Source: Aquilaria yunnanensis
Taxonomy: Eukaryota > Streptophyta > Magnoliopsida > Malvales > Thymelaeaceae
DNA: 64,000 nt
Assembly (NCBI GenBank): GCA_039654915.1
Contig: CM077599.1
Location: 8,868,501 to 8,932,500, forward strand
Reading direction: 5' to 3'
Under the pieces are notes generated by a model. The model was given only the letters and a program-made list of their open reading frames with translations. It was not told the origin of the DNA and did no database searches. Position 1 is the first letter of the stretch. Every line of letters begins with the position of its first letter. A program made the position numbers and the translations under genes. Below, one piece after another: positions 25,357 to 37,960 of the stretch.

Positions 25357-28300
25357 TAATGGTGTACATTGGGCCGGGTCAGGACCGGCCTAGCTCGGGA
25401 CCGGCTCGCGTCAAGCACGGCCCAGGCACGGTCAAGCCCAGTTAAAAACCGACTAAGGGTGGGTTGGTTATAGGCTTGCATGAGAGGAGGGAGACAAGTA
25501 GGCTCGGCACGGCCCAGGAGGAAATTGGGCCTGGCACGGCATGGGACCGGTTCAGCACGGCACGGGACCGGCCCGGCACGGCGGCGCACAACAGTCACCT
25601 GACGTCCAACGTTCCGAAAATTCAAAAAAAAAGGGCAAATTACACTATTAGTCCCTATAACGGCTGGTAGCCATTTTTTGACCCCTGAAAGTACGTTTTT
25701 GTCCCCTCCAACAACTATTTTGTAAGGGTTTTTTAGGGAAAAAAAAAAGACCTTCCCCTATAAATAGGGAGGCCATTTCCACAATTTCTTCACACCAATC
25801 TTAGAAATCTCTCATTCTCTACTAATATATTTTCTCATTTCTTTCAAGCAGTTAATATTATTTTCTTCATTCTCAATTACTTTCGAAGCTCGTGATCTGC
25901 TCAATTTTGCCTCACACAAATGGCATCAAGAGGAAAGGCAAATGCCTCAAGCTCTTCATCCTGCACCGGTTTGAGGTCATTTTTTCCGTGGCCTTTCCCG
26001 ACCGGCTACCCGTGAGACTCATATCCAACAAACTGACGATGACGATCAATTCGATATGAGTCATACGACTTGGGGCTCGACGATCAACTTTCTAATGATG
26101 ATGTTGAGGAGGTGGAGCCAACGGCAGCAGGGAATCTTGGTGAAGGAAATGGTTCTGAACAAATCCCGACAAGCCATCAAGCCGAACTTCCGCCACAAGG
26201 TAAGACGTCGAGGCTCACCGCATGGGTTTGGGAGCATTTTGACCAAGTTTTTGAGAATGATAGTCATGGAAACGATGCGAGGTTTGCATATTGCAAACAT
26301 TGCAAGCAAAAGCTCTCGCACAAGAAGAACTCTGGCACAGGAACACTGAGACATCACATGAAACATAAGCATCCGACTTTATGTCCAGATGCAGCTACTA
26401 GTACCGACGGTCAGACATAGCTTGCAAGCAGTGCCGGCGGATCAGGTATTTTTAAATTTAATCAAAAAGATTGTAGAGAAGACATGGTAGAATGGATGAT
26501 GTTAACTGAAAAATCATTTACACAATCGGAAGATAGACACATGGAAAAATGGATTACATCATACTTAAACCCTGCTTTTAAAAGAACCTCTAGGACTACT
26601 GCTAGGAGAGAGGCATTTAAAATTTATGAAGCTGGTAAATCAAACTTACAAGCATACTTCTCTGCTTTTAATCATTCTATCTCATTCACTAGTGACATGT
26701 GGACTTCACCACTAGGACAAGATTATTATTGTATAACTGCACATTGGATTGATGATAGTTTGGTCATTTAAAAACGTATCATTGCATTTAAGTGGATGGA
26801 GGTCGATCATACTGGTTAGAACATATTCAATGTAATTTCAGAAAGTTTAAAAGAATTTTTTTGTCATGAAAAGGTTTTTAGCATAACATTTGATAATGCA
26901 TCAAACAACGATGTCGCGGCTGAGACATTGAAGGAATCATTAGAACCTGTTCGTGATGCCGCATTTTTTCATATTAGGTATATATGTCATATTTTAAACT
27001 TAACTGTCCAAAAAGGTCTTCAAGTTTTGAGTAATGAAATTACTCCAATTAGGTGGGCAATCCATTATTTTAAGTCAATAACCAAAGTTTTTAAAGAGTT
27101 TAAGCAATATTGTCTAGAAAATGGCCTCGATTTTAGTTGGAAACGTTTTAAACTTGATTGCCCTACCCATGGAACTCGACTTACGAGATGTTGATGGATG
27201 CGATACCATTTGCTGCACACATGACATGTTTTATAAATGTCAGAGAAAAGAAAACGATTTTGATACAAGAGATGTGGGATAAACTGTCAAAATTGGCTGC
27301 TGTGCTGCAATATTTTTATGATGCCACTGTTTTTTGCTCCTGTGTATACTATTCCACATCGCACAAAGTTTTAATGCATATTGTCAATATTGCATGGGTT
27401 TTTAACCAATACAAAGATGACGAGTTCTTAAAAGACACAATTAAGGCCATAAAAGATAAATGGATTTTATATTTTAGTACTATACCCCTAATCTACTTAC
27501 TTGCATCTGCACTAGACCCAACCGTAAGAATCACGGGTACGCAATAGCTACTTGAGGGTTATTGTAGTTTCTTAGAAATTGCACATATTTCTGTTCATGC
27601 TATAATTGCCTCTATTGATGAGCACTTGAGAGAGTTATTTAAGATTTATGGACCGACATAAGGATAAGGTTGCAAACACTACTTCATCTACCATCGGGTC
27701 TTCATCATTGTCAGGCTCATTGTCATTTAATCTAGCTAAACAACTCATTAAACGGCCTCATGCTGCAGCATCTGGTCTTACTGAAGTAGACGCATACCTT
27801 AACCTTGTTTGGGAGAATAGTGAGACCGACATTTTAGACTGGTGGAAAGCAAGAAGCAACAAATTTCCAATACTCTCCATCATTGCCAAAGAAGTTCTAG
27901 CTGTTCCCGCCTCAACCGTTGCATCGGAGTCCGCTTTCAGCGCTGGGAAACGTGTAATTTCAGAGAAACGCGCAAGGTTATCATCAGATGCAGTTGAAGT
28001 TTGTATATGCAACCGTGATTGGGGTCTTGCAGCTTTAAGATTACAAGACAATAAGAGTTCTGATGAGGAAAACCCCGATGAGCTAGATGCTTAAATCCAC
28101 TGCTTGCTCATTATTTACTTACTTTGTATTTGATCTGATTTTGCTGTTTAGCACAGATCGTACATTTTATTTTGCATTTATTTTTATGGAACGTTTCGCT
28201 ATTGAGTAATGTAAAGCCCGTTCTATGGTATGTAAGTGCCGTTTGGCTTTAAAATTAATAAAAGTTCACACCGGTGGTGGTGTTTTACTCTTAAAACAAG

Positions 28301-29243
28301 TAATTATAAAAATATAAAGATAAGCTTAGAATAATTATTAATCTAGTTCTTCTATTTACTTTGTTGGTCCCTATTTTTTTTTTGTTGGTTTATGTACTAT
28401 TTTCTAAGGTAAGACATTGATGAGCATAATTTGTTATCTTTATCTCTAATTTTTTTGTTATTATTTTATTTATTGTCTTGTAAAGTAAAATCTTGGTAAT
28501 CATGGTTTGTTTCTTTAGCATGAAGAAATAACTTTAGACATTAAGGTTTTAATAATTGACTTAATAAAGGTTAAAAAAATGGTTTAACTCAAAATCAAAT
28601 ATATCATAGTTTCCAAACTTTTTGGTCAATTTCTTACCTTTTATTTTTATCTTTATTAAGTTATTGATTTAACATTTGATTAGTTAACATAAATTAAACA
28701 TAATATTGTATTTTGGTCATATTTTTTCATTATTGATGATTGAGATTTTTATAATGAGTTATTTACTTTAAAAGATCCATGGTTCAATAAAGTACTTTGG
28801 TCCATAATTGTTAAAATTGAAAAATCCATATTATAACTATTACTCTACATCTTCTATTTGCTCTCTTGGTCCTCAAGTTTTTTTTTTTAATTTATTGTTT
28901 TATGTACTATTTTAAAAGGTAAAACATTAGTTACCATAATTTTGTTCTCTTTAACATACCGACAATAATATTTTTATATTATTTTATTTTTATATCAATT
29001 TGTAAAAATATAAAATGAAATTAAACTTAAAATTAAAAATTAAAACTAAAACTTAAAATAAAAATTACAAATTTAAAATTTAAAATTTAAATTTTAACAG
29101 GCCAGCTCGGATTCGGCCCAGTTCGGCACGGGACCAGATCAGGCCCGGCACGGACCTAGCACGTGTCAACCCGGGATGTGCCCGGGCCCAATTTCCTTAG
29201 GATCGGGCCTGGCTGATCCGGTCCGGCCCACTAAACAACTCTA
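25357..29243 (+). mobile_element. hAT transposon (3887 bp) with 8-bp TSD
   Basis: A perfect 8-bp duplication CTCACATG flanks it (25349-25356 and 29244-29251), the hAT signature. The left end TAATGGTGTACATTGGGCC is matched by the inverted right end TAGAGTTGTTTAGTGGGCC. Both subterminal regions (25370-25600, 29100-29230) are GC-rich in an AT-rich setting and carry many copies of CGGCACGG, GGACCGG and GGCCCGG, likely transposase-binding repeats. The interior encodes one transposase, now broken. Confidence 0.9.
25921..28094 (+). pseudogene. hAT transposase (BED finger, RICESLEEPER-like), broken
   Basis: From ATG 25921 (MASRGKANASSSSS) the frame is lost and regained several times. Recognisable parts in order: an acidic N-terminal stretch (about 26030-26130, frameshift near 26080); a BED zinc finger with CKHCKQK and HHMKHKH (26219-26373); a central region with YEAGKSNLQAYFSAFNHSIS and FTSDMWTS (26484-26771); the RNase H-like core with YICHILNLTVQKGL (26928-27190); and the C-terminal dimerisation domain with DILDWWKA and VASESAFSAGKRVISEKR, ending at TAA (28092-28094). 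Stops at 26418, 26769 and near 27192 and 27546 make it non-functional. The C-terminal domain is the best preserved. Confidence 0.88.
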
Positions 29244-29529
29244 CTCACATGTCGAGTTCAAATAAGATTAGTTAAATCCAGGACATGGGTAGTTTTGGGT
29301 TTAGGTGACCGGGTATTACGAGGGCAGGAACCGGAAGTGTATCCTTTGGCACCCCTAAGTTTGATCCACCTGGAAGTAAACCCGAGACCCACCTAATGCT
29401 CATTGGGCGACGGGCGACCCGGCAGTGTTCCATGTGCTCGACGAAATTCACCAACCAACAATCTTCCGTCTCAGTTCTATCTCGTAGAATTACAAACTCC
29501 TTCCCGTAATCCCACTTCCCGCTCTTTCC
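29244..29529 (+). promoter_or_regulatory. short upstream region of ADT bounded by hAT
   Basis: Only 286 bp separate the hAT right end from the ADT start codon. It must contain the leader and any proximal promoter. No clear TATA box is visible by eye. Confidence 0.4.
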
Positions 29530-32500
29530 ATGGCTATGAACCTCAAGTCTGTCGCTTTGCTCGGCTGTGTGGATTCCGGGTCCAAACAACCGCACTGGTT
29601 GGCGTCGACGAGGATCAGGAATTCGTTCAGGCTGCGCCGTCGGGCGTGTGTCTGCGGGTATTCGGGTCAATTCACGACCGGGTCCGCCGAAGATGAGAAT
29701 CCGGTTAATCCAGCGAGTTCCGAATCAAGACACCTCCTGCCGCATTCTGATAATGATACTGCCAAGAGACTGAACAAGGATTTTAGCTCTCTTCCCAGTG
29801 GGTTTTCTTTCCTTATTTACCAATTCAAATCTGCGTCTTTTCCTCTTCAAGTTTTACACTGTTATACTTCCGTTAAATATGCAGTGAGCTGGTTGTTTCA
29901 GTTGTCTTTCTCTTTGTACTATCTTTTGTCAGTTGGTTCAGTTTGATTCCGGGAATTATGTTTGCTGGAATTTTTGAAGCCATTAGTTTATAGGCAATGA
30001 AATGGAAGAAAGAAACTGAACAATGTCCTCTTGGAACGGAGCAGCCATTAGTTGTGGCCTGGATTGTTTTGTTTTATGATCAGCTTAGAAGATGTGCATA
30101 GTGGATCTTCAGGTTTGAGGAGGTTTACTGCAAAATTACAGGACGTGAAACTTTGATTTTGATGTGAAATATATTTGAAGAACCCCGTAACTTTGCGTTC
30201 GCGGAGATTGTCTGTCCTATGTAGGAACTAGGATGAGAACAGTTGAGCAAATTAACAAATTTTTGCAGCAGTGCTGGCATTAACAGTGGCAGTGGATATA
30301 CTCGTCTCCATATGTTCCCTTTCTGGAGCATTTGTACTTTGTTGTATTGTTTTTTTCTTATGAGCACCATTAGTACTTTGTTAAGCAATCTGATATAGTA
30401 ATCTCATAATTACTGAATTAGCAGCTCCCATCCCACTTAAAGTACTTGTGATTCTAGCTTGGTCTCATCAGACCTACTTATTCACAATCTCCAGGACCAT
30501 TAACTGTTGCTGATTTATCTTTTACCCATGATAATGGTTCTAAGGTGCGAGTATCATTCAAGGTGCGAAGCCACTCACTGTATTGTTCTTTCGACAGAAT
30601 TGCATGAGTATTTTCAATGTTGAAAGTCTGTTGGCTAAATTGTTCCTGTCACCATATTAATGATACAGGGAGTACCAGGTTCCTACAGTGAGGATGCTGC
30701 ATTAAAAGCTTATCCCAATTGTGAAACAGTGCCCTGTGATGAGTTTGAAGATGCATTCAAGGTTCATTTTCATTGTTTTTCTATGCAGCTGAAGTGGATG
30801 CAATTTTAACTACTGAATATGACTTTGTTTTATTTGAGAAATGTATCTTTTGAAGTGGATTTGACCACCATTTTTGCTCAAGGACTGGCAATAATTTCTT
30901 GATTGCTGGCATTACAGCTGAATGTTTGTTTTGTGAATGTAGTATGGAGTTGTTCTTGATCCTTTCTACTTTTATTGTCCTACCACTTGAAAAAAATTGA
31001 CAGGCTGTTGAATTATGGCTGGCTGATAAAGCAGTTCTTCCAATTGAGAATTCTTCAGGTGGAAGCATCCATCGCAACTATGATCTATTACTTCGTCATA
31101 GGCTTCACATTGTGGGTGAGGTGCAGATGGCTGTAAACCTGTGCCTTCTAGCACTGCCAGGCGTGAGATCAGAGCAATTAAAACGTGTCCTAAGCCATCC
31201 ACAGGTCTAGATTTTATACTCACCCTCTTGAATTTTGTATTTTAGAGGAATTAACTGGTATATTTTTGGCAGTCTTTGTTAATATGGGAAGTTTTCTACC
31301 AATTAGTTTACATCACTGGTCCTTCTTACAGATGTGGTTATATTAGATGTGTTGGTAATAATTAGATTATAATATGTTGATTATGTTCAGATTGTCCCAC
31401 TAAGCATCTCTGTGTAAGATCTATCATTTCGCATTTCTAATGATTTGGGACTGTTATCTGTAGGCACTTTCTCTTAGTGATGGTATGCTGAGCAAGTTGG
31501 GTGTTGCTAGGGAAAATGTTGATGATGCAGCCGGTGCAGCTCAGGTATTTCTTTTGATGCTACAGAGTGTAATATTTGATTATAATCTCATAGACATGAA
31601 AGCCCGGTTTTTAGTGCACAGGAAAATGTTAAATATGTTTTTCTTTTTTTTTTTTTCAGTATGTAGCCTCAAATAAACTGTTGGATGCTGGTGTTGTTGC
31701 AAGTGCTCGAGCTGCAGAAATTTATGGGCTAAACATACTTGCAGAGAGGATCCAGGTATTCTTCGCAGCAACATACTTTATGTGTACATTTACCTGCCAC
31801 CAAGGGAACATCGAATTATATCCTAGTTGCCTAATTCTCTAGCCTTCATTGATTACTAAGGACTATTTTCAGTTGTACTTATTAGATTTTGTAACAAAGC
31901 TATTGCTTTTTTGTTGACTTTTGAGAACCTTTTACTTTTTGTTTTGGAGGAAACCTTGTCCATAGTTAGGTCTTCTTTGTTCTTTGTGTTATTCCATCAT
32001 CCATGTATGCGTAGAGTAGAGAGGAGCTGACTTTAGTAGCTTTGCTTGAGGTTTGCTGTTCAGTGTTCCCCAACTTGAGAACCTCATGTTTTATAAAATC
32101 ATTGTCAGTATGCAAGAAGGGTTCTCCGGAATGCTGAATGCCTTTGATAATGATAACAATAATAAAAGAGAAGCTGGATGTGCGCAGATGTGTTCTGCTA
32201 TTTTATCAATTTCCAGTTTTCTCATATCCTGGGAACAATACCTTGAGAATTTTCATTTCTGTCACAAACTTTCCTCTTTCTGAAACTTGCAAACAATGCA
32301 GGAGGACTCTGATAATGTCACTCGATTTCTAGTACTTGCAAGGGATCCCATAATTCCAAAGAATGACAAGCGCTTCAAGGTAAAGTCTCTTTCATTTGTA
32401 TAATTCCATTGTATTCATCCCAGAGGGTTCAACGTAGGTTATCATTGGCCTTCATTTCAGACTAGTGTTGTGTTCACATTGGATGAAGGACCAGGAGTGC

Positions 32501-33836
32501 TGTTTAAGGCTTTGGCAGTTTTTGCGCTAAGAGACATTAATTTGACAAAGGTATCTTGATTTTAGCATGGTTTATTTTGAAAATGTACTTTGCATTGGGC
32601 TTGAAGATTGAATTCACTTCACTGTATAATGTTAGATTGAAAGTCGGCCCCAGAGAAAAAAACCTTTGAGGGTGGTGGATGACTCCAACACTGGTACTGC
32701 CAAGTGAGTATTCCATTTTTAAGTAGTTCAAAATTCTATTGTTCTTTCTGGTGCATGCAAAGAGAGCTACTGTCTATGTTTCTTTTGAGTATAAATGGGA
32801 AGCAAAGAAATTGGGTAAAAATTTTGAAGTCTTTCTTAGCTTCGTGTGACCTGGCAAGTATCCCATTTTTAGAGATTAAAGGTCACATTTTAGTCAAATC
32901 ATATCTCAAGTGCAAATCATGTATGATAGTGCTAACTTACGCATAGCATGTGTTTGTCATGTTGCTATGTGTCTTGTGCAATGATGATTTTGTTGGCCTC
33001 TGCTAGTACGAGTGTTAACTGCTTACTCTATTTGTTCCAGGTACTTTGACTATCTTTTCTATATTGATTTTGAAGCTTCAATGGCTGAGCCTCGTGCACA
33101 AAATGCTCTAGGACATCTGCAGGTTTGGTTTCCCAATTTGTTTCAATCATGCATGTACCGATGCTTGTCTTTGAAAATTTCTCTGTTTGGTCTCAGTTAT
33201 ATAGAAATGCAAGTCTGATCACAGTGCTTTTTTTCCCTTTCGTTTTATTACGCTTTCATACTAGTGACCTGAAGTGGTCATTGCTTTTGAAAGTACCTCT
33301 TGTCTAAGAAAGCAATGATAAATGCTGGGCAGCTCCTGCCTTGTGTTTTGGAGAATTTCATGCTATCAAGTTATAGCATGCTTTTCTCATTCAATATATT
33401 ATCTTCTTACAGAAACATATCTAGGGTTTTTTTTTTCTTTTGAAGTTTGTTGCAACAATTAAGTTTTACAACATATGAAATTCCTATTTTCCTTGCCTCC
33501 AAAAAATTATGTCTTTCTTTTTCATCTGCTTCCTCTTTAGGCTGTTGAATTTCCTTTATTTTCACCTTGCCATAAAAATCTATTTTGTTGCATGTATGTT
33601 TCCTGTTATCATTTTTTGTTTTGTATGAAGTATGATGTACACTTTCCTTTGATTTGATTCAGATGTATAGGGTTCTTAAAATATCTTAATCTGTGGCATC
33701 ACTAAGCTAGCTTTCTTTTTCTTTTTTTGGTTGGTGTTGTTAGTTTCTTGATGGAAAAGGAGGTTTTATTGAATTGCAGGAGTTTGCAACTTTTCTTCGG
33801 ATACTGGGTTGTTATCCCATGGATTCAACAGTATAG
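29530..33836 (+). CDS. ADT: arogenate/prephenate dehydratase, chloroplastic
   Basis: Eleven exons with GT-AG borders keep one frame of 393 codons: 29530-29797, 30495-30562, 30669-30761, 31004-31204, 31464-31544, 31660-31755, 32302-32379, 32461-32550, 32636-32703, 33041-33122, 33780-33836. It converts arogenate (and possibly prephenate) to phenylalanine (or phenylpyruvate) in plastids. The first ~85 residues, rich in Ser and Arg, fit a transit peptide. The dehydratase domain (about 105-290) has [19 protein letters not shown], the [14 protein letters not shown] motif and [13 protein letters not shown] with the catalytic TRF. The C-terminal ACT domain has [20 protein letters not shown] and the ESRP motif for Phe feedback. 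The many introns place it with ADT1/ADT2-type genes rather than the intronless ADT3-6. One oddity: ENSSGG where the family usually has ENSLGG. Confidence 0.95.
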
Positions 33837-34200
33837 CTGTTTCCTAAGGTTTCTTCAGAGCGAAATTGGCTAAACAAGATTTTTTTTTTGTGAGTCCCTT
33901 CTAAATCAGACTGGAAAGATGCTTTGTAGCAGGCATTTTTGGACATGAGATGTGTTTAGATCTCAGGTATACAGCAAAATATTTGAAACAGGAAAATACT
34001 TGAATACAAAATCTTGGGGGCTAAGGAAATTCACGGTTTACCTGATAATATGACATTCATCGAAACCAGAGGGACTTCACTGAAACTTGTGAGGTGTATT
34101 TTTAAGTACCAGAAAATGATTGCTGTACAGTTTCTTTCCTCCATATATTTGCTGTGTGATCTTGTTATTCGCATCAGTTTTGTAATAAAACATTAAGAGA
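33837..34200 (+). other. ADT 3' UTR and poly(A) signal
   Basis: AATAAA at 34183-34188, about 350 bp after the stop, is the likely polyadenylation signal. Confidence 0.5.
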
Positions 34201-36479
34201 GCTTTAGAAATTTCTTGCTCCCTTTGCTTCCTAATTGTTTATGTCTAATTATTTCCAAGCTCTCCGGCTGATAAAAACAAATAGACCTGCTTGACAAAAC
34301 AAAAATGCTGCGGCTGCTCGTATGGTATTGACTCCCCAATGCTCACCACTCCAAAGTGAGAAGGCCAAAAATTTGGCAAGTTATGTGGCACACAGCTGCT
34401 TAGATACGAAAATTTTTGGCATGTGGTTCGAGTTTAACACAAGCCTATACACTAACAAATAAAATGTGCCCAAAAGCTTACGAGGCTTGCCTACGCTTTT
34501 GCGGTCAGCTTCTCACAGCTTGAACCTGATTCTTGATGGCTGCAGTTTTGGCAGGTTAACCTTCTGGATTGATTGCCTTGCATCTGGAGCTCTTTTTCTC
34601 GCTTAACATGCAATTTTGCCATTTCGTGATTGCAATACACATTATGATTGTGTTTAAGGAGTTTGATTATGTTCCGCTTCCTCTCTCTTGTTATATCCAA
34701 CAAAGTAAAGAAATGTAGTTGATTCCGAGAACAGGAAAGAAATTTCTTCTGCAAGCAGCCGAGCACCGAAAGCTGGGTCCTAATGTTTTCACATATTCAG
34801 CAACAGAGGTTGGCAGCTGCGCAGGGTTGTAGTAGATTATGGGTGCTATTGTTGTCTATGATTTTTCCCCAAATGAAGCAGCGGATGTTAGCAGTGGCGC
34901 CACCAGAGAGTACTATTAGAATTCATTGCAGATGCCTCGGCATGCTCGGCTCCTGGGTTGCTAAACTGGTCATAAGCTACCTGGGAAAAGCCGTTGGTGG
35001 TGCTACACACAACCGTTGGACTGCTGCTCGCTGCTACTTAGCCAGTCCGGACTGGGGCTCCTCCCTCTTCACCACAACCTTTTCCCAGATCTGATCAGGT
35101 AACCACTGGGATTCTCAAACCGATGTAATCGTAAATGTGATGCCTGCAAAATACAAGCATTTTGCTGGAGGGGGCATACGCTTATCCAAGAGTAGTGCTA
35201 AGCAGGGGACCAAAATACAAGCAAATCGAATCTATTCCTGCTTCGGTTTTTCCTTCACTGGAGCTCTTTTAGTCACCTGGCTGTTAAACAATTTATATAC
35301 TCGCACTTAAAAAAAAAAAAAAAAAAAAGGGAAAGAAAACCTGAAATTAAAATAGGTCACAGAAGTCTGCAATGCTTGCGTAATTATGAATACGGATCTA
35401 TGCCATCAGCGTTTCCACGGTAAATCACTTGATCACATTATTGTGGCAACTTCACCTGCCGATTGCTGATTTCTATGGATTTTAAAAGTTGACCAGTGCA
35501 GGAAGAAGAAGAAACAATATAGTAATATATTCTGTAATAAACTGGAGTGACGGAGTTGACGTCCATCATCAACAAGTGTTGAAGTTAAGCTGAAGTGTGA
35601 AAGGGGAACTCTTTCTGATGAAGAGGCTTCTGTGCTCACCAGCTGTGATTCTGATCCGCCATCGACCGGCCCTGCTTCATCATCACGCTAATCAATGTCT
35701 CACATATACATACCCTAATAATCAGACCAACCTCAACTCAAGCTAGCCAGTTTCAAAAACAAAAACACACACGGTCCCTAAATAAAAAACAGAGAAAAGA
35801 GTACCCGATCAAAATGAAAGCCTCCGAAATGGCCTGAAAAAAGACAGGAGAGTAGCTTGTGTATCTGGTGTCCGAGCACGCTTGCTTGGTTGGCCATGGA
35901 GATGGATGGAGCCAGCAGCCAAAAGAGACGAAGGGAAAGCAGTAGTAAGCGATTTTGGGCTTGCAGGTTCATTGAACCTGGTCGAAAAACCAGCATCACA
36001 TTTGTGGTCGGAGCAAATACCACTTTTGTAATCCGTAACAAGGCATTGCATAAAGAGACAGATTAGTTCGGTCGGATGGAGAATTGACGATCCCAGTCCT
36101 TGGACTTGGGCTTGGCTCGCATCGCCCCTGCTTAAAAAATAAGAAAGGCAAAGGCAAAGGCAACATAAGGCCGACATGGGCTCATATTGACCTCCTCCTG
36201 CCGTGGCTTCTTCTGTTGGCTTTTGCTTTTCTGTTCAACTCTTTTCTCCGTATAATTACTCATCCAGCCCCGCACCTACTCCTAATCTCTCTCTCTCTCA
36301 CTAGTACTAGTACGTGGTAGTGGATTCATTCTATTCAATTTCGCTACATCTTTGACAGCGGTCAACAAACGTATTGCGATTAGACTCCACCTTTAAATAT
36401 TTATTTTAATTTGTTTGGTTGAACTAGATTTTCCCTTTTTTTGTTGTTTTTTACACAACACTTTATGTCTTCTAAAAAT
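34201..36479. other. mixed-composition region, no gene recognised
   Basis: Less AT-rich than the surrounding spacers. The minus strand is open at 36177-35809 (122 codons) and 34766-34491 (91 codons), preceded near 36290 by a GA-rich leader-like stretch. The translations show no known domain and splice structure is not evident. A non-coding transcript or a decayed gene is possible. An A20 run sits at about 35308-35327. Confidence 0.2.
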
Positions 36480-36940
36480 ATTTAATTTTGTTTTTTCGAA
36501 AGCAAATGGTTATTCTTGTAAATCAATCAACCAAATACACATTTAGCTTCCAAGTGAGTAATAAGGACAATGTCCGACAGAAAGCTATCAATCCAAAGCT
36601 AAAAATCAGAAACAAGAAGCCCTTCTAAGCAAAGAGACAAGCAATCGTTTTACCTTCATGAAAGCAACACACAACACTCCACTTCTCCATCTTGATTAGC
36701 AATAACTTAATATCCAGAAAACAGCTCCAATATAACCAGCCATGGACATCGGAACACCTTGACCACCAATCTAGTATTCGACTCAAGAACAACATTGTTG
36801 GTACCAAAGTCTTTGCAAAGCTGCAAAGCCTCCCGAACTGCAAGGCTCTCTGCAAAGATCAGCTTTATTCGGTCCCGTCTTTTGGATTGGTAGAACTACC
36901 TGAAGCATTCCTAGAGAACAACCTCCCCCAAAAAATGTAG
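36480..36940 (-). mobile_element. LINE-type RNase H fragment
   Basis: The minus strand encodes AESLAVREALQLCKDFGTNN then VVLESNTRLVVKVF, the conserved core of the RNase H-like domain of plant non-LTR retrotransposons (usual form AEALAVREAL...). The frame is broken on both sides and the remaining 3' text looks like a LINE tail. This is a truncated dead copy. Confidence 0.6.
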
Positions 36941-37880
36941 ATAGTTTCTGTCAATCATTTTCTCGTTTGACATGTTCAACAATTTTTACAAAAAAAAAAA
37001 TTATGTTTGTTTAAATCTTAAGAATGTATTGTGCAGGTGGCTTTAAATGAAATAAATTCCGGCTTTTGGGTGAATAAAATGTTTAGCCAAAAAAAAAACA
37101 AATGTTATTTTTCTTTTCTTGATCATGCCTTAAAAATTGTGCTATAGTTTTGAAACAAAATTTGCATTTTTTTTTCTTTCAAAAATGATCTTTACAAAAA
37201 CTGAAGTAGAAATGGTTAAACCTTATAATTTTCTTCAACTGTGTATGCCTAATGTTATGTGATGCCAAACTAAGGATGGAAACTGAACCTTATCAAATAA
37301 TTCGAGTTTGATGCCAGTTTTTTTTTTTTTTTAATTATCAAATCAAATTTAAAGAGTCTCGAGCCCGAATTCAAGCTGCATTTTCGGATTGAACTGATTT
37401 CAGCTCAGTTTATTGCTGCAGCGATAGGCAGGGGGATTTGTAGGTGGAAGTGGCAATGTAGCTAATAATATGAGATGACATTGACAATATGAGAGTGGAT
37501 GTTGGGGTGAAGGTGGGCGATGGGGTGGGAGTAGCTGAGGAAGTTGGATTCTTGGAGAGGGAGTTGTTGTGGGGGTCGTAGATGGGGGTGGGAGCCTTGG
37601 TGAGCGCAAGCGTAAGATAGGCCCTTATTTTCACAATTTTAAAACATAAATTGAAATATTTGAGCCAACAATGTTAATAATGTTAACAGGTAGATTGGTA
37701 GATCTGCCGGTTGAGAGGTAAGTATAGCTGTATATGTACCAATAAAAGAGAGACAAAAGTATTGGTTCGGGTAAACCTTGGATCGATGTAATTTTTCCAA
37801 CGAATATACATAAAACATGAGTCCCCCGTGACACTAGTGTTTGGGTTTGTGCCTAGACCCCAAATTGCCCATAACTTTAA
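36941..37880. other. spacer, no gene recognised
   Basis: Contains a T-run at about 37318-37332 and a simple Pro/Ser/Thr-type purine-rich stretch at 37400-37620. No gene. Confidence 0.35.
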
Positions 37881-37960
37881 GAAATAAATTAGGAAGACAG
37901 AATACGAACCAGGATCCTGAAAGGTGCTTTCTTACCCACTAAGGTGAGCGTTGCGAAATT
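37881..37960 (-). mobile_element. SINE-like relic with A and B boxes
   Basis: On the minus strand, CTTAGTGGGTAAGAAAGC (plus 37927-37944, A-box-like) is followed by GGATCCTGGTTCGTATTC (plus 37902-37919, B-box-like). The spacing is tRNA-like but there is no cloverleaf. Confidence 0.4.

Noticed and set aside
37400..37634. Proline/threonine-rich minus-strand ORFs
   Set aside because: Low-complexity purine/pyrimidine repeat read as protein; two frames look equally good.
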